Origin: a virus
Strand: one strand, 5' to 3'
DNA: 52,112 nucleotides
Virus record (IMG/VR): IMGVR_UViG_3300035232_001590
Coordinates: 1 to 52,112 of that record
In this document: positions 1 through 7,840 of the stretch, in pieces
Position numbering within the stretch: the first letter of the stretch is position 1
Layout of the letters: every line of letters begins with the position of its first letter
The notes under the pieces: generated by a model
Told to the model about the DNA's origin: nothing
The model's database searches: none
The model's input: only the letters and a program-made list of their open reading frames with translations
Position numbers and translations under genes: made by a program

Positions 1-346
1 CTGGAGCAATGCTAGAGCTAGGCTTTAAGCCCTTAGATTTAATGTAATCCTCTACCTCTTTACGAGAATTAAAAAGAAGCTCCTCCAGAGGATCCGCATA
101 ATTTGGAACCAACACAAGTTGAACCAGTTTATTACTACCTTTTTGAATTACAGTGCTTATTTTCGATTCCGAAAAGCCAGTTACCTTATTTTTTTTAAGG
201 AATTTACAAAGACTCTCAACATCTGAATGAATGTCCCATTCTCTAGCTACATAGGAATCGTCAATTTTATTATACTCAACAATTCGGTCTTTAAGAATTG
301 ATAGTTGATACTTTTCAGTTACATTTTGTTTGATTTCTTCAGTCAT
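1..346 (-). CDS. Hypothetical protein, C-terminal part outside window
   Basis: A minus-strand reading frame opens with ATG at 346 and runs without a stop to the window edge, giving about 115 residues (start MTEEIKQNVTEKYQLSILKD). It is soluble and rich in Lys, Glu and Ser, with no signal peptide or membrane segment. I do not recognise the family. Its ATG lies inside the last codons of the Clp-type gene (8-base overlap), so it is the next gene of the same operon and is probably translated by coupling. A charged segment near residues 92-108 looks helical. The product's length and end are unknown. Confidence 0.75.
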   Translation of the reverse strand, partial: MTEEIKQNVTEKYQLSILKDRIVEYNKIDDSYVAREWDIHSDVESLCKFLKKNKVTGFSESKISTVIQKGSNKLVQLVLVPNYADPLEELLFNSRKEVEDYIKSKGLKPSSSIAP

Positions 347-2750
347 TTATATCTTCTTTGTTTATTTTTAATGTGCCAGTTTTATTGATTATAATCCATC
401 TAGATGCTATGTTTTCAACTTTTTTTTGCAATATTCTTTTTACTGGTCTGGCTCCTAATTCTTCTTTAAGAGCAAGGTCTGTCATGTAATCCATAGCCTC
501 TTCCGATACAATCAATTCTATCTTACTCTGTTTTAGTTTTAATTGCAAGGCTTTTACTTTTAATTTTAAAACATTCTTTAATTGATCTTTGTCGAAATCA
601 TTAAAAACTACAATTTCATCTAGTCGGTTTATAAGCTCTGGTGTTAATGTTTTTTCAGCCTCTTCTCTAATTTTTAACCTTATTCCATCTGAGCTTGAGG
701 TCTGGTTGAAGCCGAAGGACCCCCCTTTTGATAAGTTGAGGGCTCCAATATTTCCAGTCATTATAACTATACAATTACTAAAATCAGATAGCCTTCCGAA
801 GTTGTCAGTCAACCTACCTTCTTCAAGCAACTGAAGCAATATATTTAAAACTTCAGGGTGAGCTTTTTCAACCTCATCAAATAATAAAACTGAGTAAGGT
901 TTTAATTTTATCTTGTCTGTAAGTTGCCCTCCATCATCGTAACCAACGTATCCAGGAGCTGACCCTATGAGCCTTGATATGTTTATCTTTTCAGAGTATT
1001 CTGACATATCTATATGTATTAAATTATCTTCGCTCCCAAAATATTCTTTAGCGATTGTTTTTGCTAAATATGTTTTACCTACACCTGTTCGACCCAAAAA
1101 CAAAAAGGAACCCATTGGTTTATTCTCATCAGAAAGACCACTTTTTGATCTAATTAAGCAATCTGAAATTGTTAGCACAGCTTCTTCCTGAGAGAAGACT
1201 GTTTTGTTTAAAGATTTGCTTAAATTTATGAGTTTTTCAGAGTCTTTTTGGGTTAAGTTTCCTACGGGGATTCCAGTTCTAGAAGAGATCACATCAAAGA
1301 TATCCTCTTTAGTAACAAAGAATCTTGTTTTTTCGTATTTACTAGCCCATTTATCTAAAACAGATTTATATTTCTCTATCAACTTATCCTGCTTCATTGC
1401 AAATTTATTATCAGTACTTTCTGCATTATCCTCCTCCAGCATCAACAACTCTATTTGTTCCTCTAGATCTTTTGCCGACTGAGGTTTTGTGAAGTTTTTC
1501 ATTTTAACTTTTGCTCCCGCTTGATCTATTATATCTATAGCTTTATCTGGGAGCTGTCTATCTGGTATATATCTGACCGACATATCAACAGCTAATTTTA
1601 TAGAATTTTTTCTATAAGAAACATGATGGAATTTTTCATATTGCTCGATGATTCCATTAATAATTTTGTATGTTTGAGTCTGTGATGGCTGGTTTATCTC
1701 TATTCTTTCAAACCTTCTTTCTAAGGCAGAGTCTTTTGTAGTAAATTTTTTGTATTCTTTAGGGGTGGTAGCTCCAATGCACTTTATTCTGCTTCTAGCT
1801 AAAGCTGGTTTAAGTATATTTGCAGCATCCATACTTCCTTCAGCAGCACCAGCACCTATTATTGTATGTATTTCATCTATAAATAAAATAATATTCTGGT
1901 TTGATTCGACCTCTTGGATAATACCTTTTATTCTTTCTTCAAATTGACCACGATATTTTGTCCCAGCTATTATTCCAGCAAGATCAATTTCGTAAATGGT
2001 TTTATTTCCCAAAAAATTAGTACAACTTCCATTTACTATTGATTGAGCAAGCCCCTCTACAAGAGAAGTTTTTCCAGTACCTGGAGGTCCTACTAATATG
2101 GGATTATTTTTATTTCTTCTGCATAATATTTCAGATATTTTTTCTATCTCTTGTTCCTTACTTATTACTTTATCAAAAGCACCTTGTTGTGCTAATATAT
2201 TATAATTTTTAGCATAAAGTTCTAAATTTGTTGAACTGGATGGGTCTTTTGTTTGAGGGGTGGATTCGAAGTTTTTAGGAATCCTGTTCTGTTTCCACTC
2301 CCCAGTGGAGAAAAAATTCCTCAACTTTTTAATCGCTTTCTTTAGGTCAACATCAAAAGTTTTTAAGAAGCCAGGTAGAGGAGAAGCATCAAAGGTAAGT
2401 AGGACATAAAATAAATGTTCAACCCCTATATAGTTGTGATCTAACTCTTCAGAGAAATCCTTAGCTGAAGTAAAAACCTCCTTAAAGTCAGAACAAAAAA
2501 CAGAAGGTTTTTTATCTGCAGCAGCGGTGTCTTCGAAATCATTATCAATTTCGTTGTATACAAAAATTTTAAAATCTTCTAGTGGTATATTTAAATCTTG
2601 AAAAAAGTTAAGTATAGTTGATTGATCCGTATCCAAAATAGAATGAAGGAGATGGTTTAAACAAATATTTGTTGAGTTTAAATTCAGAGAAGTTTCTCTG
2701 GACAGGTTGATTATTTTTTGAACCCTAGGGGTTAAGTTGAATTTATTCAT
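339..2750 (-). CDS. ClpA/ClpC-type AAA+ protein unfoldase
   Basis: An 803-residue Hsp100 ATPase, predicted to form a hexameric ring that unfolds proteins with ATP. Residues 1-145 resemble a Clp N-domain. The first AAA+ module has Walker A GPPGTGKT (221-228) and Walker B LFIDE (289-293). The second has Walker A GRTGVGKT (553-560) and Walker B VLLFDEVE (621-628). The middle region is short (about 430-470), unlike the long ClpB coiled coil, so ClpA/ClpC is the better fit. After the second Walker B, FGF (679-681) sits where ClpC-type proteins carry the hydrophobic-Gly-Phe loop that docks on ClpP. No ClpP gene is visible, so it could feed host ClpP or act alone. The ATG directly follows the stop of the polymerase core, so the two are probably coupled. 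Its target is unknown; replisome remodelling or redirecting host proteolysis are options. Confidence 0.93.
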   Translation of the reverse strand: MNKFNLTPRVQKIINLSRETSLNLNSTNICLNHLLHSILDTDQSTILNFFQDLNIPLEDFKIFVYNEIDNDFEDTAAADKKPSVFCSDFKEVFTSAKDFSEELDHNYIGVEHLFYVLLTFDASPLPGFLKTFDVDLKKAIKKLRNFFSTGEWKQNRIPKNFESTPQTKDPSSSTNLELYAKNYNILAQQGAFDKVISKEQEIEKISEILCRRNKNNPILVGPPGTGKTSLVEGLAQSIVNGSCTNFLGNKTIYEIDLAGIIAGTKYRGQFEERIKGIIQEVESNQNIILFIDEIHTIIGAGAAEGSMDAANILKPALARSRIKCIGATTPKEYKKFTTKDSALERRFERIEINQPSQTQTYKIINGIIEQYEKFHHVSYRKNSIKLAVDMSVRYIPDRQLPDKAIDIIDQAGAKVKMKNFTKPQSAKDLEEQIELLMLEEDNAESTDNKFAMKQDKLIEKYKSVLDKWASKYEKTRFFVTKEDIFDVISSRTGIPVGNLTQKDSEKLINLSKSLNKTVFSQEEAVLTISDCLIRSKSGLSDENKPMGSFLFLGRTGVGKTYLAKTIAKEYFGSEDNLIHIDMSEYSEKINISRLIGSAPGYVGYDDGGQLTDKIKLKPYSVLLFDEVEKAHPEVLNILLQLLEEGRLTDNFGRLSDFSNCIVIMTGNIGALNLSKGGSFGFNQTSSSDGIRLKIREEAEKTLTPELINRLDEIVVFNDFDKDQLKNVLKLKVKALQLKLKQSKIELIVSEEAMDYMTDLALKEELGARPVKRILQKKVENIASRWIIINKTGTLKINKEDIND

Positions 2751-5318
2751 TTATCTTAAATCGGACAGTTTCATATAAATTTTTTCATCGACAATAGAAA
2801 GTTCTTCTAAGAAGATAATATCTTCTCCTTTTGAGCCTAAAAATATAACTATACTTGTTTTTTCTGGCATCTTAGATTTATTTTTAAATTTAGTAAAATT
2901 TTTAAACCTACCGTCAACCAATATAGCATCATACCTCCCGAATTCATCACTTAATGTTAGTTTTAAGTAATCATTTCCATTTTTACTTTTTCTAGAAAAG
3001 GAATCTTCAACAACAGCTATACATTTTATCTTATCACCCTTGCTTGCCGAGTAAACATCTAGCGAATTTTTTAAATTTTTATTATTACCAAAACAGTTTC
3101 TTAACTCATTACTATAACTAAATCCAAGTAAAGATTTTTCAAAATACCAATTAGCAAAGTCTTCATATTTTTTATTTTGCTCATATATTTTTTTGTAAGA
3201 CTGGTATTTTTTCTTCAAAGTCTCAAATCTTGAAGGTTTAATTATAGGTTTGCCGTCATCACCTACCTTTTGATTTTTTACGGCAACATCAATAGAGCTT
3301 AATATATCAAAACTATACTCATCGCCAATCGAAGTGAAATTTCTTTTTTCTCTGTCGGTTAAAAGGTTAAAAACCTGTGCTTCAAGAACTAACCTAGGTC
3401 TATTGGTTTTAAAAGAAGACAAAGCTCCTGCTTGTATCAACGCAGAAAGAACTCCTATATTTAAACCAGAATCTTTTGCCGACATAAAAGTTTCATATTT
3501 ATTAGGTTGATTTGATGATCTAAAGTCTTTCAAATAAGATAAAGATTTCTCACTTATGCCTTTTATACTATTCAGCCCAAACCTAATGTTTTTTCCCTCT
3601 TTAGAGAAGTCCATGTCCGATAAAGCTAGATCTGGAGGAAGCAACTCTATCCCAAAGAAGGATAACTCTTGGCTTATTTTACTTATCTCTTCTTGAGGAC
3701 TGGGTTCGTATTTAGTCATCCTAAGTAAGCTTAAAAAGAACTCTTGTGGGAAATTAAATTTTAAATAACAAGTCCAAGCCGCCAAAAAAGAATAAGATAT
3801 TGAGTGGCTTTTATTAAATGAATAGTTAGCACTATCTTCAGCTACCTTCCATAAAATATCAGACACAGATTGATCAAGATTTTTTTCTTTTACTTTTTTA
3901 TCTATCTTTTTCTTCCATTTAGGCATTTGATCTACCTTTTTCTTTCCAACTATACGCCTCAATTCTTCTGACTCTTCCAGACTGAAGCCGACTTTTACAG
4001 CCATTTTCATCAACTGCTCTTGGTATAGAGGTATTCCTCCTGTATAGCCCAGAACATCATCAAAGAAGGGATGAATACTTTGTGAGTTACCAGTCTCTAC
4101 ATATCTCTGGTAATGGTCAACAAAATCCATAGCTCCTGGTCTCGCTATAGCAATTACAGCGCTAAGCTCTTCCAAGCTCCTTGGTTTTATTTTTTTACAA
4201 ACCATATAGTTTGCACTAGCTTCTATCTGAAACAATCCATGAGGATTTTCTAACTTAGATAAGTGAGCAAATATTTTATCGGAAGATAAGTCTATATCGC
4301 CAGGTTCTATGTTTATAGATCGGCAAGTGTGATGAATTGCGGATAAAGTACGTAAGCCTAATATATCAAACTTCACCATTAACTCAGAGACCCAATTCAT
4401 GTCATAACCGCTAACGAGGGAGCCATCATTCGTTTTTTGTAACGGACATATTTCCGAAATCTTATCATAGGATATAGCTATTCCAGAAGGATGCACTCCC
4501 ACGTTTTTCTTTAAACCTTCTATCTTTAAACAAATATCGTATATTGCTTCATTTTTCTGAGAGAATTCTTTAAATTTTTCACTTTCGTTAATCGCTTTAC
4601 CTAGCTTCATTACTACTCCATACTCTTTAGGGATCATGTCGCTAATTACATTAACCTCTTGTTCAGACATTTGCCCAGCAATTTTCCCGCATTCTTTAAC
4701 GCAAAGCTTTCCGCTAAGAGTATTAAGTGTTAAAATTTTAGCAGTTCTTGATGGGTATTTTTTTTCTATATATTCAATAACTTTTTGCCTATGCTCATAA
4801 GCAATGTCATTATCTATATCAGCCAGCAAGCTTCCATCCAAATAAACAATTCCATCTTTTTCTGTCTTTTTTGCCCTGCTTTTTGAGACAAACCTTTCAA
4901 AGAAAAGTTCATACTTAATTGGGTCTACTTTTGTTACACCTATTAAGAATAAAACTAGAGAGCCTGCTGCGGAGCCCCTTCCAGGGCCTGTTGGAATACC
5001 CTCAATATGACAATAATTTATTATATCCCAGTTGAGTAAGATGTAATCTATAAAACCAAGAGATTTTAACGTATTAAGCTCTGAGTTTAGCCTATTTAAA
5101 TAAATATTATTATTTTCATCTATATTTTTTAACTTAAAACCTTCTGTACATATTTTTTTTAAAAAATTGAAGTTGGATATTGATTTAGGTTTTATTTTTA
5201 AATCATTATAGTACTTATCATCTATTATGATTTCTGGCAATCTAACTCCTGGAGGAATACAACCTTCATACGAAGAGAAGTTTTCGTAAAATTTATTGTT
5301 TAAATCTCTAGCTGCCAT
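2751..5318 (-). CDS. dnaE: DNA polymerase III alpha subunit, catalytic core without PHP domain
   Basis: An 855-residue C-family replicative polymerase core. Visible motifs are GPGRGSAAGS (111-120), the two-aspartate metal motif ADIDND (Asp167, Asp169), the third catalytic Asp318 in VKFDILGLRT, GVHPSGI (274-280), an LYQEQLMKMA segment and SFNKSHSISYSF in the fingers region. A C-terminal OB-like segment (about 765-850) follows. The N-terminal PHP domain that normally opens DnaE is absent: residue 1 aligns with the point just after PHP in E. coli DnaE (roughly residue 272-285 from memory). The missing domain is encoded separately at 7059-7802. The two proteins total 1102 residues, close to full-length DnaE. 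The gene overlaps the 3'-5' exonuclease gene by 19 bases. I see no clear clamp-binding motif. Confidence 0.95.
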   Translation of the reverse strand: MAARDLNNKFYENFSSYEGCIPPGVRLPEIIIDDKYYNDLKIKPKSISNFNFLKKICTEGFKLKNIDENNNIYLNRLNSELNTLKSLGFIDYILLNWDIINYCHIEGIPTGPGRGSAAGSLVLFLIGVTKVDPIKYELFFERFVSKSRAKKTEKDGIVYLDGSLLADIDNDIAYEHRQKVIEYIEKKYPSRTAKILTLNTLSGKLCVKECGKIAGQMSEQEVNVISDMIPKEYGVVMKLGKAINESEKFKEFSQKNEAIYDICLKIEGLKKNVGVHPSGIAISYDKISEICPLQKTNDGSLVSGYDMNWVSELMVKFDILGLRTLSAIHHTCRSINIEPGDIDLSSDKIFAHLSKLENPHGLFQIEASANYMVCKKIKPRSLEELSAVIAIARPGAMDFVDHYQRYVETGNSQSIHPFFDDVLGYTGGIPLYQEQLMKMAVKVGFSLEESEELRRIVGKKKVDQMPKWKKKIDKKVKEKNLDQSVSDILWKVAEDSANYSFNKSHSISYSFLAAWTCYLKFNFPQEFFLSLLRMTKYEPSPQEEISKISQELSFFGIELLPPDLALSDMDFSKEGKNIRFGLNSIKGISEKSLSYLKDFRSSNQPNKYETFMSAKDSGLNIGVLSALIQAGALSSFKTNRPRLVLEAQVFNLLTDREKRNFTSIGDEYSFDILSSIDVAVKNQKVGDDGKPIIKPSRFETLKKKYQSYKKIYEQNKKYEDFANWYFEKSLLGFSYSNELRNCFGNNKNLKNSLDVYSASKGDKIKCIAVVEDSFSRKSKNGNDYLKLTLSDEFGRYDAILVDGRFKNFTKFKNKSKMPEKTSIVIFLGSKGEDIIFLEELSIVDEKIYMKLSDLR

Positions 5319-5941
5319 AATATCTTATTCAATACTTCAAAAGTTTTTTCAACATCATAAAGAGCTTCGTGAAGTTTTTTATCATCAAACTCTAACGAGT
5401 AATCTTTGCAAAGTTGTTTTAAATTAGTTTTTATACCTCTAGTTCTCAAGTGATGAAGTTTGTATTGATAGCTTATTATACTGTCGTTTTTAGAGAAAGC
5501 AATATCATTTTTTATGCCTCTAGCCAAACAATTAGTATCTAAAATTCTATTTATATAAGAGTAGTCTGATTTTAACCCAAGCAACGCTCTATGTATGTTA
5601 TGCATATAAACATCAAACCCAAGAATATTGTGGCCTACAATTAAATACTCTTCATCATATAAATATTTTTCAAATTCATTTAAACATTTTTTTGAGTCTT
5701 GCTTTAGTTTGTCGTATTTGGATTTAGAAAATTGAGTTATTCTTTCTGCTTCTTTAGACATTTTTAAATCATCCCAACTTAAGTAGAAATCATACTTGTT
5801 TATTACCTTACTGCCCTTTGCAATAATGAACCCTAACTGCCAAGGCTTATTACTGTAATGATTAAGGTTCAAATTACATGTTTCATAATCAAATATTAAA
5901 TACTTTTGATTCTTTTTAAATCTTAATAATTCTTCATTCAT
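5300..5941 (-). CDS. DEDDh 3'-5' exonuclease, DnaQ/epsilon-like
   Basis: A 213-residue exonuclease of the DnaQ superfamily. The acidic metal ligands can be placed: Asp18 and Glu20 in FDYETCNL (Exo I), Asp110 in VGHNILGFD (Exo II), and His191 with Asp196 in LHEALYDVEKT (Exo III), which makes it DEDDh. It lies between the PHP-domain gene and the polymerase core in one operon and overlaps both neighbours (8 bases upstream, 19 downstream). The natural role is proofreading, like epsilon of Pol III. In E. coli epsilon binds the PHP domain of alpha, so a phage exonuclease bridging two separate alpha pieces is plausible but is inference. An RNase T-like role cannot be excluded. Confidence 0.92.
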   Translation of the reverse strand: MNEELLRFKKNQKYLIFDYETCNLNLNHYSNKPWQLGFIIAKGSKVINKYDFYLSWDDLKMSKEAERITQFSKSKYDKLKQDSKKCLNEFEKYLYDEEYLIVGHNILGFDVYMHNIHRALLGLKSDYSYINRILDTNCLARGIKNDIAFSKNDSIISYQYKLHHLRTRGIKTNLKQLCKDYSLEFDDKKLHEALYDVEKTFEVLNKILWQLEI

Positions 5942-6107
5942 CTTCTGTTTTAAAAGTTTTCTTTAAGTCTTCTATTAAATTAACCTTGCTTCCTTTAGGA
6001 AGTTTTTGATATTCTTTTTTAAGTCTTCTTAGCATCCTTTTATGTTCTTTTATAGAAGGGTCGTAGTTAATTATCTTTTTTATTTGTGATACTTTTTGCT
6101 TATTCAT
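5934..6107 (-). CDS. 57-aa basic protein of the replicase operon
   Basis: A small frame from ATG 6107 to TGA 5936-5934 encodes 57 residues (start MNKQKVSQIKKIINYDPSIK). It is very rich in Lys and Arg (for example KRMLRRLKKEYQKL) and ends in an acidic tail. Its ATG shares the ATGA overlap with the GMP reductase stop, and its own stop overlaps the start of the exonuclease by 8 bases. This back-to-back coupling on both sides is good evidence that it is translated. I do not recognise a family. Size and charge would suit a helical adaptor or nucleic-acid-binding peptide, but nothing shows this directly. Confidence 0.72.
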   Translation of the reverse strand: MNKQKVSQIKKIINYDPSIKEHKRMLRRLKKEYQKLPKGSKVNLIEDLKKTFKTEDE

Positions 6108-7072
6108 AATATTTCTCTGTATTTAACCCCTTCTTTTAATGATTTCAAAGAGCTTCCACCAGCATAACTTATGGAACTTTGTAAGTCTTGAGTTATTTCG
6201 CCAAACTTTTCGCCTATAGTCATGCTATTGCAAGTAATGTTTGTTAATCTTCCTTCTATATTATTACTGTGACCTTTGTTTTCTGCACTCGCAGAACCAA
6301 AGTATGCTTTGTGAGGGACATCATTAATAGTACTTGTAACTGCTGGGCTATCTGTACAAGCGGCAAATAAACCTCCAGCCATAGCCATCCTAGCTCCAGC
6401 AACTAGAGACTTTGCTATATCTCCGTTGCATTTTATTCCTCCATCAGCAATTATTGGAACAAATGTTCTATTATCTGATATAACATTAGAGCATTCTTGA
6501 ACGCATGTAAACATAGGCATAGTAAATCCAGTTTTATCTTTAGTAGTACATGGAGAGCCCTGACCTATTCCGACTTTAACTATGTCTGCCCCCCAATTAG
6601 CCAACTCTTTAACCGCACATGAGCTAGCCACATTACCAGCAATAATTCTTGTCTTAGGTAAATGTTTTTTTATGTGATTAATCATCCCTTTCATTCTTTG
6701 ACAATAACCATGAGCTATATCTATAGTGATAAAGTCAACTCTTAAATTAGAACACTTTGAGATTTTGGTTATTTCAAGCTTATCTTTGAGTTTTACACCA
6801 ACACTAAAAGATATTGTATCCCAGCCTTCAGAATTTGCTAAGGCTACATCGTCCGACAAGTTGCTATCAAATCTATGCATAATATAAAAATAACCATGAG
6901 AACTCATCCACTTAGAAATGTTCATATCTATTACCGATTTCATATTTGCAGGGATAATTGGTAGTAAATATTTTTTACCAAATAAATCTATGGAAGTATC
7001 GCAGTCAGCTCTACTATGAACCTCACTGTAATTAGGTATTAAGCATATATCTGAGTATTTAAGAGCTTTCAT
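6104..7072 (-). CDS. guaC: GMP reductase (IMPDH/GMPR family)
   Basis: A 322-residue TIM-barrel enzyme without CBS domains. It should catalyse NADPH-dependent reductive deamination of GMP to IMP. The catalytic-loop Cys175 lies in GIGQGSPCTTKDKTGF, preceded by AGNVASSCAV and followed by ADGGIKCNGDIAKS (209-222), which binds the phosphate. The start (DICLIPNYSEVHSRADCDTS) and the C-terminal YFGSAS and DLQSSISYAGG segments follow the Bacillus GuaC pattern as I recall it; length and the SPCTTKDKTGF loop favour GMPR over IMPDH. It sits between the PHP gene (14-base overlap) and the 57-aa gene (4-base overlap). A role could be to recycle host GMP towards adenine nucleotides in an A+T-rich phage; that is inference. 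Confidence 0.92.
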   Translation of the reverse strand: MKALKYSDICLIPNYSEVHSRADCDTSIDLFGKKYLLPIIPANMKSVIDMNISKWMSSHGYFYIMHRFDSNLSDDVALANSEGWDTISFSVGVKLKDKLEITKISKCSNLRVDFITIDIAHGYCQRMKGMINHIKKHLPKTRIIAGNVASSCAVKELANWGADIVKVGIGQGSPCTTKDKTGFTMPMFTCVQECSNVISDNRTFVPIIADGGIKCNGDIAKSLVAGARMAMAGGLFAACTDSPAVTSTINDVPHKAYFGSASAENKGHSNNIEGRLTNITCNSMTIGEKFGEITQDLQSSISYAGGSSLKSLKEGVKYREIL

Positions 7073-7802
7073 GATCTAAATAACTTTCAAAGCAAAACTC
7101 ATCACTAGAGCAGTGGTTCAAATTAGGGGTTTCCAAGCTAAGCGATCTTGTGGATGGACCTCTGTTGCACAAACATTTATAAGTCTGATAGGCGGAAAAA
7201 TCTGATCTTTTATTATAATAAATACTTTTAACATCGTTTGTTTTAAATTTATTAACTTCACAATAATTGAGAACATGAGTCTTTATTAAATCATCAAAAG
7301 GAAGATTGTTCGACTCTATAAAGAAGGTTGGCTCAACAAAAGAAAACTCAGGAATACATTCATTGAAATACATAATGTTATTAAATATAAAAGAATCATA
7401 AAACGGTATAGCTAAAAAAAGGTTATCACTCCAAAGTTTTTTTAAATTTTTATAATCTATAAAACCTCCACCATCAACCTGAGAATAAGTATAAATTTTA
7501 CTTAAAGACTTACATCCGAATTCGTTTTTAGCAAAAATTATAATTTTATGAGATGTTTTAGGATCTAAATTTTCTGCCACGGTTATTTTGATGCCATATA
7601 TTAAATCAATACCTAACTCTTTGCAGTTACTAAAAGCTTCCATAAATCCGATCATGGAGTCTTCAACCAATACTAGTTTTGATAAACTGTTTTCGGATAA
7701 AATATTGAAAATGCTGGAATCTGGTTTTTCGGAAATTGATTTTAAATCCAAGCGAAGTATACTTTTCCCTATAGAAAAATCAGATTTAAATAAAGGTAAC
7801 AT
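7059..7802 (-). CDS. Separate PHP domain of DNA polymerase III alpha
   Basis: A 247-residue protein matching the N-terminal PHP domain of DnaE. The order of segments follows DnaE: PLFKSDFSIGKSIL near the start, KLVLVEDSMIGFMEAFSNCK then LGIDLIYGIKI (where DnaE has its TDHGN...GIKPIIG run), IIIFAKNEFGCKSLSKI (the LLAKN..GY.NL segment), and KTNDVKSIYYNKRSDFSAYQ (the ATNDVH... segment). It stops just where the polymerase core gene begins in alignment. The His and Asp residues that bind metal in active PHP domains are mostly absent (no HxH near the start; VEDSM in place of TDHGN), so it is probably structural. The ATG at 7802 lies 6 bases from a -10 box, so the message should be leaderless. Confidence 0.82.
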   Translation of the reverse strand: MLPLFKSDFSIGKSILRLDLKSISEKPDSSIFNILSENSLSKLVLVEDSMIGFMEAFSNCKELGIDLIYGIKITVAENLDPKTSHKIIIFAKNEFGCKSLSKIYTYSQVDGGGFIDYKNLKKLWSDNLFLAIPFYDSFIFNNIMYFNECIPEFSFVEPTFFIESNNLPFDDLIKTHVLNYCEVNKFKTNDVKSIYYNKRSDFSAYQTYKCLCNRGPSTRSLSLETPNLNHCSSDEFCFESYLDHESS

Positions 7803-7808
7803 GTATAT

Positions 7809-7838
7809 ATCATAGCATGGAACCTATATAAAAGTCAA
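7809..7838 (-). promoter_or_regulatory. Sigma70-like promoter for the replicase operon, leaderless
   Basis: On the minus strand, TTGACT (7838-7833), an 18-base spacer and TATGAT (7814-7809). Six bases separate the -10 box from the ATG at 7802, so the expected +1 is the A of that ATG. No ribosome binding site can fit. Confidence 0.7.
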
Positions 7839-7840
7839 GC

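Noticed and set aside
589-1947. Several plus-strand frames opposite the Clp gene
   Set aside because: They are antisense to strongly conserved AAA+ motifs and show no start context or homology.
5319-7058. Intein or group I intron splitting DnaE
   Set aside because: The intervening sequence holds complete unrelated genes, and the ends lack intein Cys/Ser and His-Asn residues.
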